Source: Actinernus sp. WN-2022 (taxonomy: Eukaryota > Cnidaria > Anthozoa > Actiniaria > Actinernidae). From it: a DNA stretch of 64,000 bases. The position numbers and the translations under genes are program-made. The first letter of the stretch is position 1. Every line of letters begins with the position of its first letter. Below the pieces are notes generated by a model. The model was not told where the DNA came from. It ran no database searches and was given only the letters and a program-made list of their open reading frames with translations. The stretch is taken from NCBI GenBank assembly GCA_030867875.1, contig JAOWCC010001634.1, positions 136,730,365 to 136,794,364 of the forward strand. The letters run 5' to 3'. Shown here in pieces: positions 18,826-27,690 of this stretch.

Positions 18826-19257
18826 ATGGCACTAGCAGCAATTGGTATGTCGATCTTCGGCGCTGTTTTGAATGCGACGGCATTTACTGGTGGTGGCATA
18901 CTAGCTAGAATGTTTGGAAAGGACGATGCTGTAGATAAGGAACGAGAGAGACACGATAGGGCCACCGAAAAACTAGAACGTGAAATGAAAGCGTATAGAA
19001 TCAAACGTCAAAGCTTATATGACTATGCACAAGAGCAGGAAGGTCTTGAACGCAAAGCACACAACGATCAAAGAGATACCAACGAAGCCTTAGTGCGATC
19101 CGATAAGTTACGTAAGGCGCTTAAACGTCTCAAAGAGATGAAAGAACCCCGCTTATCTGACTACTACAAACCCTCAAACAATCAGAAGACTGGCGAGTTG
19201 CTCTACGTTGGTGGTGGAATGCTAGGCGTTGGATACACTATTAGTAAATGGATATAG
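18826..19257 (+). CDS. Polinton-conserved protein with N-terminal membrane helix and coiled coil
   Basis: 143 residues. An N-terminal hydrophobic segment (AAIGMSIFGAVLNATAFTGG) is followed by a long charged helix from KERERHDRATEKLEREM to about residue 110. Then come PRLSDYYKPSNNQ and a C-terminal hydrophobic Gly-rich segment (LYVGGGMLGVGYTISKW). This order is a familiar Polinton family (I.GM...GAL.NA.AF; LSDFY.PS..Q). It is the last gene before the 21-bp repeat array. Function unknown; probably virion-associated. Confidence 0.78.
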   Translation: MALAAIGMSIFGAVLNATAFTGGGILARMFGKDDAVDKERERHDRATEKLEREMKAYRIKRQSLYDYAQEQEGLERKAHNDQRDTNEALVRSDKLRKALKRLKEMKEPRLSDYYKPSNNQKTGELLYVGGGMLGVGYTISKWI

Positions 19258-19258
19258 A

Positions 19259-19464
19259 TACTACTACTAAGCTACTAGTAAGCTACTTAAGCTACTACTA
19301 AGCTACTAGTAAGTTGCCCTAAGCTACTAGTAAGTTACCCTAAGCTACTAGTAAGTTACCCTAAGCTACTAGTAAGTTACCCTAAGCTACTAGTAAGTTA
19401 CCCTAAGCTACTAGTAAGTTACCCTAAGCTACTAGTAAGTTACCCTAAGCTACTAGTAAGTTAC
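19259..19464. repeat. 21-bp tandem repeat inside the Polinton
   Basis: About ten copies of AAGCTACTAGTAAGTTACCCT. The first copies are variants of 10-20 bp; the later ones are almost identical. Each unit holds the palindrome ACTAGT. The array fills the gap between the membrane-protein cluster and the hairpin ahead of the integrase. Confidence 0.9.
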
Positions 19465-19473
19465 TAAAAAAAG

Positions 19474-19533
19474 AAAAAAGGAAGAATGAAGAGGGTCACG
19501 CAACGACTTTCTTCATTCTTCCTTTTTTTTTTT
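19474..19533. promoter_or_regulatory. Conserved hairpin, copy 2 (inverted relative to 10636-10702)
   Basis: GGAAGAATGAAGAGGG and CTTTCTTCATTCTTCC are the arms, flanked by A- and T-tracts, around a TCACGCAACGA loop. Its reverse complement matches copy 1, including the loop. A TGTTGAAGG motif and the integrase start follow within about 35 bases. Confidence 0.75.
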
Positions 19534-19566
19534 CATCTGTTGAAGGTTAGAATGTATAGATGTATG

Positions 19567-20594
19567 ATGGATTCTAAACTTGCGAATATCTTCTATGGTC
19601 CTATGGGCTATTGGAAAGGTCACTCTGCAATTGGCAAGCTATCGGTAGCAGCGAAAGCATCAGAAGACGTGGCTAGGAGTTGGTTGGAAAAGCAATCTAT
19701 GTGGCAAATATATCTACCACCACCAAAACACATTCCACGACCACATTGGACTGTATCGAAACCAAATGAAGTCCACCAAGCTGATTTGATATTTCTACCA
19801 CACGATCGGCCTGGACGTGGAAGGAAACTATATAAGTATGCATTAGTGGTAATCGATGTAGCTTCTCGATACAAAGAAGCCGAACCTTTGGCATCTAAAG
19901 ATAGTGGTGAAGTTTCTGCGGCATTCGAACGAATCTATAAACGTAGTCCACCAGAATGGCCAAAGACTTTGCAAGTAGATCCTGGTAGAGAATTCATGGG
20001 ACGTATGTCTGAAACGCTAGAACTACATGGTACGAAAGTTCAACGAGGTGAGGCTGGTAATCATAGAGCGCAAAGTTTTGTTGAAAGAGCAAATAGGACT
20101 CTAGCTGAGAGATTATTTGGCTATCAATATGCACAAGAGATGGTGCTTACTTCGGAAGGATCAGATGAGCGTAGTAGAGAATGGGTAATTCGTTTACCAA
20201 TGGTTATCAAAGCCATGAACAGTGAGGTGACTCGGTTGACTGGTAAAGAGCCTTCGAATTCTGTAGTGGCGCAACAAGTAGATCTGAAGACTCCTACGTA
20301 TTCGCGCACCGTTGGATTGAGAGAAGAGCGTCTACCATTCGACGTTCTAGTTCGATATCTTTATGCACCAGGAGAATTGGAAGGAGGTGAAAAACGTAGA
20401 GCTACTGATCCTGTGTGGAGTTTGCAGATATACACCATTTCGCGAAGTGTAGTATCTTCTGGACAGCCTGTGCTTTACTACCTTGCGAAGGAGAAGACGC
20501 ACCCAAACGTGGATTCGTTCGTGAAGAGCTACAAGTCGTTCCTAGGGATACAGAACTACCACCAAAAGGAATTCTGTTTGTACCTAGACGCTAA
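19567..20594 (+). CDS. Retroviral-type integrase of the Polinton, C-terminus frameshifted
   Basis: DDE integrase that inserts the element. Residues counted from 19567: an N-terminal helical segment with YGPMGYWKG; the catalytic core with D73 (HQAD), D138 (QVDPGREF) and E173 (SFVERANRTL), a DD35E spacing; and a C-terminal chromo/SH3-like segment with LYAPGELEGG. The frame then breaks near 20485-20495. The open frame runs on to 20763, antisense to PolB, with no family resemblance. A frame one base back instead carries the family-like end (GFVREEL, VVPRDTELPP) and stops at 20592-20594, exactly where PolB stops on the other strand. This points to a one-base deletion or a sequencing error; no classic slippery heptamer is visible. 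ATGs at 19552 and 19564 are alternative starts. Confidence 0.88.
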
Positions 20595-23500
20595 ACAGCG
20601 TACTCTATTGGCTCGGTGTGGATTCCATCGGGAAGAACGCGTCTTTTGTCGTAGTAAGCCGATAGCCCAAGCTTCCGTTGTTCGTAGGTTGCTATGCCTT
20701 CTGGCGATAGTCGGAAGCCTCGGTTTTCCGCCATGTCGATACTACCCTGGAGGGCTGCTTTGAATCGATCCCACGTAATATCGTTGTGACGCCTAGACAT
20801 ACCTTTAGCGGAATACTTCTTGCTGCCACCCGTATCGACGTAGTAGGCTTTCGAGCATAGGGCAATGGCGCGCTGTCCTTCGAATTCGAGTTTGAAGAGT
20901 CCTGGCGTACGACTGCTCCGTTCGTCCCAAGCTAGCCATTCCTTCCTTTCGGCTTTGAAATCCTCTCGTAGTTCCAGTCGTACAACTTCATCGAGACTAT
21001 TTCCAGAGATGGCAATGTAGGCACTGTCTGTGTCCATCTGTATATATTCGAAATCATTGCGATCGATGTACTTGTCGATGAAGTCGTAGTAGAACTCAAG
21101 CATACGCAGCTTTGCGAGCTGGTAAACAGCGATACCTACTTGGAAAGGGCGTTTGATTCGGATCTTGTCCTTCCTACTCTCGAGTTCGTATGCCTCGCCA
21201 ATCTCTTCCAGGTCTTCGAACCAAACACTTCGCAATGCCTTGTCCACAACCTTCTCATCTTTTGTATAGGTGACCTTTGTTTGACGTCCCAAGTCTTCGA
21301 GCAACTTTCCATAGGCGCTGTTTCCTAGTAGCTTGAACACATCTGCCAGCAAAGCCTCACCTTTGTCTTCATCTCCCATACGACGTGCCTCGGTGACTTG
21401 GTCTACGAACCATCCGAAGATTTCTTTGGGTTCGTAGTCTATCGTGCGGTAGACAGCAGTGATCACTGCGCCATGATCTACATACCAAAGTAGAAGAGGA
21501 GCATAGAGTAGCAACTTCTTTCCAGAGAGACTCCCAACTAGCTTCTTTTCCTCGCTGAGCTTTCTACCTGTCTTTGTGAGGTAGGCCAACATTTCTGGAG
21601 GGATTGCTTCTTTGGGGATTTTCTTGTTGTAGAAGAAGGGTGGCATCTCCTCAAATTCCTTCCACAATTTCTTTGGTATCTCGATGTCTACTTCTGCATA
21701 TCCAAACCACGTTCCACCAAGTAGACATTCAATGAATCCTTCGGTGGCTGGACCTGGATCGTCGTAGTGCACAACCTTTTCTTTTCCACAAGGCATTTCG
21801 AATTCCATGGTAGAAAGATATAGGGCGTTGGCATCGTATCCAAGAATCTTACGACAAGTCTTAGTTCCTCCCTGATGACTACGAATCTTAGTCACTCCTG
21901 CTTCGTGGAGTCTGGTGAACACTATGCTTGGACCTCCCACGACAGCGTCTTTCAGCATGCGGTAGGCTTCCTTACTTGGAGCGTACATCTCAGCTCCCCT
22001 TTCTACACTACCTCGAAGCAGGAACTGTAGTGAGACTCCTGGGATGGACACTGCGTCTTTCAGCATGTCTACTCCTTTCTCGTGATAGAAATCTTGCATC
22101 TTTTCGAGTGCCTCTAGGAATGGAACTACATCTAGGTTGTTGTAGTATCTTAGCCAGTCTGCAAAGGTTTCCATTCCTTTGTCGAGAAAGGTGTGCTTGC
22201 AGTCTTCGAACTCTTCCCTAGATAGTAGGTGTTCTCTTTTCAACTTCGAACCCCACTCTTGATAATCTGGTAATCCAACGTGATCCAACTTGTCGGGAGA
22301 GTCGAACCACTCATATGGGAAGAAACTCTTTTGCAACTCACATCCATATGCCTTGACCCACCTTTCGTAGGAAGTTCCAGGTCCAAGGTAGTTAATCACA
22401 TCTAGGAAACGGAAATCTGGAGTCAATAGGAACATAGTGGAATTGGCTTTCTTTGCTACCAGGATCTTTGAACAGGTGTCGGCAATGGTTCCTACGAAGT
22501 GCTCCCTGATCAGATTGAGATCGTACCTGCCAGAGTTGAATCCCAACACTGGAACTTGATAGATCCATTCGTTGATCTTCGCTTGTTGACTCTTTGGTAG
22601 GGTGTAAAAGGAGAATTTGGGTGAATCAAGCCAAAACCATCTTTCCATAGCTCCTTGGATTGTCTCTGCTCTTTGCTGGAGTTCTTTGACAAAGGCTTTG
22701 ATGAGTTCTTTTGGATTGCGTCGACAGATGTGGGTTGGCTTTCGATCGTACGTGTCGGCAATTGATACTGATATTGGGACATGGACGTTTTCGATGGTCA
22801 AGTGTTCTGTTGGTTGTCTTCCTTTCGTTGTATCGAGATAGGCTTCGAAATCGTAAACTATGAAGTGTGGGTAGACAGTTTGTGTTGGTGTGGGGACCGG
22901 TTTGTTTTTCTTCTTTGTGGAGCAGCCCCAAGCTTCCACTACTGTATAACCAGCTCCTTGTAGCTTTGCCGTTCTTTCACAGGTCTTGAGATAGAGCCTC
23001 CTTTCCCTAGGGAAGCATTTCGGGCAGCCATGGAAATAGCATCCATGAAATTGAAAGATGGTTTTCGAAAGAGGTTCGTAGCCGTCGACCGGTGCTCCTT
23101 CGATCCAATGCTCTCCACCATGCCCACAAGCTGCATGATGAATGTGTTGTCCAATCCTTTTGGTTTCGCGTTCCAACCAGCATAGAGCGACTTTGCTGGC
23201 TGTGCTCTCTGGCCAGAAGGCTTTTTCGTATGCCGACTGGGGTACTGTGATTACCTTTCCAGGGCAAACAATCTTCGTTTCGCCACGCCTGCAACGATCT
23301 GCATGGCGGTGGAGGTTCGAGGCTTTTGTGAACCGTTGCTTACAATCGTTGCATACGTAGACACTCCCTATCTTGTCGATGTTCTTGATGTAGAAGGCAT
23401 GTTCTTCATACATCCCAATCGTCATCGTATGCTTGTAGTGGGGTGCATGTCGCGTCAGATGCCAAGCGCCATCCTCCGTAGGTTCGTACACCCGAATACC

Positions 23501-24181
23501 GATTCCAAAGTGCAACTCGACTTCCTCCAGCTGGTCTAAGGAAGTTCTGGGAACGTCTTGTGTGGGCGCTGTCAGGCGATAGAAGTTCTGGGCAAGTTTT
23601 CGAGCTTTGACGCAACACCTATCTACTCTTGCTCCTTCATGCATGGCAAGGCAGCGCCAAAGACATAGGTTGTCGCCATATTGATCAAGGGCAAGCATTC
23701 CTTTCTTAAGGCGAAGCCATTGGGGCAGTGGACCTGTTCCCAACAAAAGCTGACGATCGATCACGACTTTGACATCTACGTAGATCCAACGAACGAAGGC
23801 CCATTGGGTATTTGGTCGAGTGATGTTGTCGGGATTCAATCGAGCTGTCTCCTTGCTATTGATCCACTCTTCTGCATCTTCTAGGATGTTCACCCATGGA
23901 GAGCCTGGGACAGTCTTGGAGAATAGAATCGCGCGTCCGTCATTGACATTCCGAATGCGATAGGTGTAGCTGTAGCGCAGGTAAAAGCTGGTGGTTACAT
24001 TTGCAACTAACTTTTCCATGATCCTAGGAGTCAAATCTCCTGCCACACCTTGGAAGAAGCGCCATCGAATAGTACGGCGACCTATCTCCATCCCCTCGAG
24101 CATTCCATCTCTCTCCTCTAGAATAGCACCTGCCTCTCGAGCTAGACTCCGTGGAAGTGGTTCACTACGTGGTCTCACCAT
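20591..24181 (-). CDS. Protein-primed family B DNA polymerase of the Polinton
   Basis: 1196 residues, intact. Exonuclease motifs: YDFEAY (DFE at 444-446), GFNSGRYD (547-554) and YNNLD (680-684). Polymerase motifs: A, DANALYLS (783-790); B, KLLGNSAYG (950-958); C, MDTDS (1049-1053); and a later SKAYYV. The layout and the long N-terminus are those of Polinton PolB, which replicates the element by protein priming. Residues 165-270 hold GDNLCLWRCLA and EEHAFYI, a pattern like OTU-type cysteine proteases. A Cys/His cluster (277-297, VYVCNDCKQRFTKA) looks like a C2H2 finger. GCYFHGCPKC (380-389) resembles an endonuclease-type or zinc site. TATAGTTATATCGA stands about 15 bases before the ATG, as for the F-box/ankyrin gene. 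Confidence 0.95.
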   Translation of the reverse strand: MVRPRSEPLPRSLAREAGAILEERDGMLEGMEIGRRTIRWRFFQGVAGDLTPRIMEKLVANVTTSFYLRYSYTYRIRNVNDGRAILFSKTVPGSPWVNILEDAEEWINSKETARLNPDNITRPNTQWAFVRWIYVDVKVVIDRQLLLGTGPLPQWLRLKKGMLALDQYGDNLCLWRCLAMHEGARVDRCCVKARKLAQNFYRLTAPTQDVPRTSLDQLEEVELHFGIGIRVYEPTEDGAWHLTRHAPHYKHTMTIGMYEEHAFYIKNIDKIGSVYVCNDCKQRFTKASNLHRHADRCRRGETKIVCPGKVITVPQSAYEKAFWPESTASKVALCWLERETKRIGQHIHHAACGHGGEHWIEGAPVDGYEPLSKTIFQFHGCYFHGCPKCFPRERRLYLKTCERTAKLQGAGYTVVEAWGCSTKKKNKPVPTPTQTVYPHFIVYDFEAYLDTTKGRQPTEHLTIENVHVPISVSIADTYDRKPTHICRRNPKELIKAFVKELQQRAETIQGAMERWFWLDSPKFSFYTLPKSQQAKINEWIYQVPVLGFNSGRYDLNLIREHFVGTIADTCSKILVAKKANSTMFLLTPDFRFLDVINYLGPGTSYERWVKAYGCELQKSFFPYEWFDSPDKLDHVGLPDYQEWGSKLKREHLLSREEFEDCKHTFLDKGMETFADWLRYYNNLDVVPFLEALEKMQDFYHEKGVDMLKDAVSIPGVSLQFLLRGSVERGAEMYAPSKEAYRMLKDAVVGGPSIVFTRLHEAGVTKIRSHQGGTKTCRKILGYDANALYLSTMEFEMPCGKEKVVHYDDPGPATEGFIECLLGGTWFGYAEVDIEIPKKLWKEFEEMPPFFYNKKIPKEAIPPEMLAYLTKTGRKLSEEKKLVGSLSGKKLLLYAPLLLWYVDHGAVITAVYRTIDYEPKEIFGWFVDQVTEARRMGDEDKGEALLADVFKLLGNSAYGKLLEDLGRQTKVTYTKDEKVVDKALRSVWFEDLEEIGEAYELESRKDKIRIKRPFQVGIAVYQLAKLRMLEFYYDFIDKYIDRNDFEYIQMDTDSAYIAISGNSLDEVVRLELREDFKAERKEWLAWDERSSRTPGLFKLEFEGQRAIALCSKAYYVDTGGSKKYSAKGMSRRHNDITWDRFKAALQGSIDMAENRGFRLSPEGIATYEQRKLGLSAYYDKRRVLPDGIHTEPIEYAV

Positions 24182-24186
24182 TCTCC

Positions 24187-24400
24187 CTTCGATATAACTA
24201 TGTGTTAGGATAGCTTTAACAGATACTCCAATTTGGATTTTATGTGTAAGGCTGTTGCGGCGATATAACTATATGTAATTATATCTCTAATAGGATTATC
24301 AAGTTGGATTTTACGTACAAGCAATCGATGTCGATATAACTATATGTAATCATATCTCTAATAGGATTATCAAGTTGGATTTTACGTACAAGAATATCTA
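24187..24400. repeat. Three tandem copies of the TIR-internal promoter unit
   Basis: Units of about 72 bp start with CGATATAACTATATGTAAT and contain AAGTTGGATTTTACGTACAA. The outermost copy is part of the TIR, the middle one is nearly identical to it, and the innermost, next to the PolB start, is diverged. They place several TATA-like motifs upstream of PolB. Confidence 0.8.
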
Positions 24401-24664
24401 GTGACACTTTGAATGACCCTTAGTTACCCCTAGTAGTATAGTCGGAGTCAGTTAAATACAACTTTTTCTTGTGCAACAAAACTCAAAAGATTGTGAATGG
24501 TATGGCCGCCTTTTTTCTTGCATAAGGGGCGTCATGAAGTGGATTTCTGAATTCGCTTTATGACGCCCCTTGTGCAAGAAAACAAGGCGTCCATAACATT
24601 CACAACCTTTTGAGTTTTGTTGTACAAGAAAAAGTGGTATTTAACTGACTCCGACTATACTACT
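24330..24664. repeat. Polinton right TIR
   Basis: Inverted copy of 8986-9321. It has the same internal 233-bp palindrome (24432-24664) and the same inner segment with ATATAACTATATGTAATC. A few substitutions, for example around 24500-24510, separate it from the left copy. Confidence 0.9.
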
Positions 24665-24669
24665 GCTGT

Positions 24670-26021
24670 AATTTCTACTGATCACGCGTGACATAACACA
24701 GCTGTAAATGAAATTTACTGCAAGTCCTAAGAACACTATTAAAGTCGAAAAAGAGGAGGTAATATTTAGTAATTCTGCGAAAATAATATTTACTTCGCGT
24801 TAATCCTTGATTCTATTAGTGTTTTAACACCAGAAAATCGATCAACCAATCTTTATTTCGACACGGTGTGGCTCATCAGGTTACAAACGCTAATTTAAAA
24901 ACTAAATATATATATATAATATTTACAAATATTTATTTAACTATAACTATAACTATTATTCATGTTAAGTTTGTAACATGATATGCACGTACGTGCATTT
25001 AAACGAGCCTATTGCTCATTCTGTGAAGCGTGTTTAAATAACTACTACTACTATGTCATGTATTCGGAGCTGCAAGTCTTGATGTTCGGTGGAAACGTGT
25101 GCGATGGAATACGGCACTTTTATAATTAAATAGCCAAACGGCCAAATTAGCAGTGGATTGATGAGATATGTAAAATGAAAAGTTTAGCATCTGGTACCTC
25201 TACTGCTAATTTGCTCTCCTGTTTAATATCACTAAATATTCGGTTTTATTCCTGTTCGTTGGTTGGTTCTCATATAATCGTCCCGCTCGTCCCGACCGCT
25301 TGAACCTTTTGTTCGGTGTGAATCGAAGCGTAAATTAATATGCAGAACAAAAGAATCAAGCGATCGGGTCGATAAAAATAAAACGATGTTCCGATTTTTT
25401 CACTGTTTTTTTTGACCAGGGCTTTAGAACAATAGAATTTGCCGGAGGGTGTTTCACAAGTCTGAAGGCAAACAGCTGGTTATATTATGACTTGATAACA
25501 TTTATTCAACAAAGCTTGAATTATTCATATTTCATTTATTTGACTATTCTATTTTATTTTATCAACTTCGCCACAAAAACTCATCATTATACTTAGAGTA
25601 TTAGCAATAATCTGACCGCTAAAGGACAGTTATTATTTATATTTCTAACTGCTTGTAATGTTGCCGCTAGTGTTTAGAAGCGCTGTAAATTATCACACTG
25701 ATGGACACGCTGTCTCTAGACTGTTCCCTCCTCTCGGCTTCCAGACACTCAGAAAGCACGTCCTGTTTATAAAAAAAAACCTGCTGCTTAAGTCGCCCTT
25801 ATATTTCTACTCACTTGATATTCACATTGACAATTATGGTAATCGTTAACGCGATTGAAATATAGTTTTCTTACAATGTTGGACTTTTCTGGTGTTTCGA
25901 GTCTTTAAAGGCAATGGCTGTATGCAATATTGTTTATTGAACGTAATTCTTTTTGTTATCGATATCATTAAGAGGAACGTGCTCTATTTAAAACAATAAT
26001 TCTGATAAAGTTGGGCGGAAA
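24670..26021. other. A+T-rich host sequence without a recognised gene
   Basis: It holds the rest of the target repeat, an (AT)n run near 24906 and nothing that I can identify as coding. The last 100 bases presumably contain the promoter and 5' UTR of the gene starting at 26022; no clear TATA box is visible. Confidence 0.4.
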
Positions 26022-27096
26022 ATGGCAAATAACCTTGTTGATCAGGATCTCCAAAGTAAGGTGGACTCAAAAGAACAGGAAGTGATGCAGGGATCGGGCC
26101 GAAAGGTTCAAACAGAAAATACAAATCGTAAAGAGCAAAATGATGAACGATTATATCGGGATTTAGGGGGCTTCGTACATGGCAATGATTCAGCAGTTCA
26201 TGTAAAAGGTACAAACAGGAGCAAAGTACAAGAAAAAGTTGAAGTACCAAATGGCTTGTCTGAAGATCAACTCGATCATGACAATCAGCAGAGTGAAAAA
26301 TCGCCTGGAATACTGAGGACACAGTACAGTAATGATGAACAGCACTATGAAATACCTGTCGAGAACTTAAATGCCAGACAAGAAACATTGTCTAGTTCTG
26401 TGCTACACTGCGAGGGGTATGGGGATAACACAAGTAAGAGTGCAATGGCAGTTAGAGATGAAGACCTGCTCGTGGGATTAACATCTGACAAAAGGGCTGC
26501 AAAAGCTGGGGAAAACTCTAGTCATCTACAACACAAGGAAACACTTGACGACGAAAGAGAGCAACGAAGCGCAACGGAGAAGCAAGAGGCCGTCGAAGCC
26601 TTGCAACAGTGCGTGAAGGGACTGTGCGTGAAGCCTGCTGGTAATACAACATGTATTAGCAGTGCGATGCCAAAAAACGACATCGAACTCGTCTCTGTAA
26701 ACATAGTTACACTAGACACTAACAAAGATGGAGGTGCAACGGCAAAACAAGGGATTGCCAATCTTGAGCCACGGATTACTAACAACACATGCGAAACATC
26801 TACTGAGCAACAGGAACAACCGATTTATGAAGAAATTCCTGCAGAGCTTTATGACGAAATTCCAGAGCCAAGTTCATCAAACTGGAACAATAATGCTGAC
26901 GACTCTCAGCCAGAGTATATAACCATTTTCGCTTCTCCTGCTGAGCGTTCGTCTGGTTGCGAGCAAGTTGTAAATCGCCGTTGTACTAGAGGAATCGTCT
27001 TGGGACCAGTTCTCTGTGGTATCTGCGTCCTGGGAATTGTTATCGTACTCTCTGTACTACTGACTACAATTGCAAAGAATGATCAAATATCAGTAT
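26022..27096 (+). CDS. Exon 1 of EGF/GH18 gene: cytoplasmic tail and type II membrane anchor
   Basis: About 358 residues are encoded. There is no signal peptide. The hydrophilic N-terminal region (1-320) is rich in Glu, Gln and Asn. It carries tyrosine motifs: HYEIP (Y109), PIYEEIP (Y269), LYDEIPE (Y277) and EYITI (Y299). YEEI is the preferred ligand of Src-family SH2 domains, and the Y269/Y277 pair is ITAM-like but with shorter spacing. A basic NRRCTR precedes one membrane helix (about 324-351), so the N-terminus should be cytosolic. The open frame meets the donor GTAAGT at 27097 in phase 1, the same phase as all downstream EGF exons. Joining to those exons is inferred from phase and order. 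The start has a good context (AAAATGG). Confidence 0.7.
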
Positions 27097-27253
27097 GTAA
27101 GTAAACTTTTAAACTATTTTGAAATATTACTTTTTGTATTAGTAACTATCGAATGATAGTTGGCGTGGGGCATAACCAAGCCACCGTGCTATCAACGAGA
27201 ACACTGTGAAAAGGGAATTTTTGTTTGCAGCGCGCGCAGGGTCGACAATTCGA

Positions 27254-27342
27254 CAATTATCCTGCAAGATCGCGCGGAATATCAACGCCAGATCTTAGCC
27301 CGGCGACGAGGCGATATTCCGCAAGATCGAGCAGGATAATTG
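27254..27342. repeat. Palindromic element
   Basis: CAATTATCCTGCAAGATCGC at the left is matched by GATCGAGCAGGATAATTG at the right, with GGAATATC/GATATTCC pairs inside. It is a short foldback element in intron 1. Confidence 0.65.
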
Positions 27343-27587
27343 TTTTATTATCAAACACATCGATAACGAAACATAGTTTTTACCCAAATACTCGCAAAGG
27401 GTACATCTTTATTTCATAAAACGATTTTGACGGGAATCTAGTGGCGCATGCCATCGGTTAACATTTTGAGTGAAGTAAAGGAACTTAACATTTAATTGCC
27501 AAATGGTTTATTTTACGTCGAAGATAGAGGAAGCATATACCGGGTCTCCCTAGCCATTGGTTTGCGACGAATTGAAATTTAAACAAT

Positions 27588-27690
27588 GGTATATAATCAA
27601 CTAAAGTCGATTGAGGTATGCTAACCGCCGTGGAAAGCGAGTAGCAGCTGACGTTTCGAGCGCTAGCCCTTCGTCAGAGCAAAAAAAGAT
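27588..27690. mobile_element. Terminal (pLTR-like) fragment of a Penelope-like element
   Basis: The sequence shares GTATATAATCAACTAAAGTC and CGTGGAAAGCGAGTAGCAGC with the inverted pair at 29593-29753. On the minus strand, 27680-27646 read CTGACGA, a short self-complementary stretch, CGAAAC and GTC: the order of a hammerhead ribozyme core. Penelope-like elements are known to carry hammerhead motifs in their terminal repeats. Confidence 0.55.

Larger units (their letters stand above)
8986..24664. mobile_element. Complete Polinton/Maverick element
   Basis: The element is 15,679 bp. It starts AGTAGTATAGTCGGAG and ends with the exact reverse complement. The 5-mer GCTGT flanks both ends (8981-8985 and 24665-24669). 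Polintons normally make 6-bp duplications; here only five bases match. Inside are the diagnostic Polinton genes: PolB, retroviral-type integrase, packaging ATPase, major and minor capsid proteins, plus a block of small conserved membrane proteins. Genes are tightly packed, mostly without recognisable introns, on both strands. Almost all frames are open, so the copy is young or under constraint. Extra genes (TFIIB-like, F-box/ankyrin, Cys-rich) sit at the left end. Confidence 0.95.

Noticed and set aside
19259..19464. CRISPR array
   Set aside because: Units are contiguous without spacers and lie in a eukaryotic transposon.
20595..20763. C-terminal extension of the integrase
   Set aside because: It is antisense to PolB and follows the frameshift; the family-like end is in another frame and stops at 20594.
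21140..24197. Many ORFs inside the PolB gene
   Set aside because: They are shadow frames of a 1196-codon gene with full polymerase motifs.
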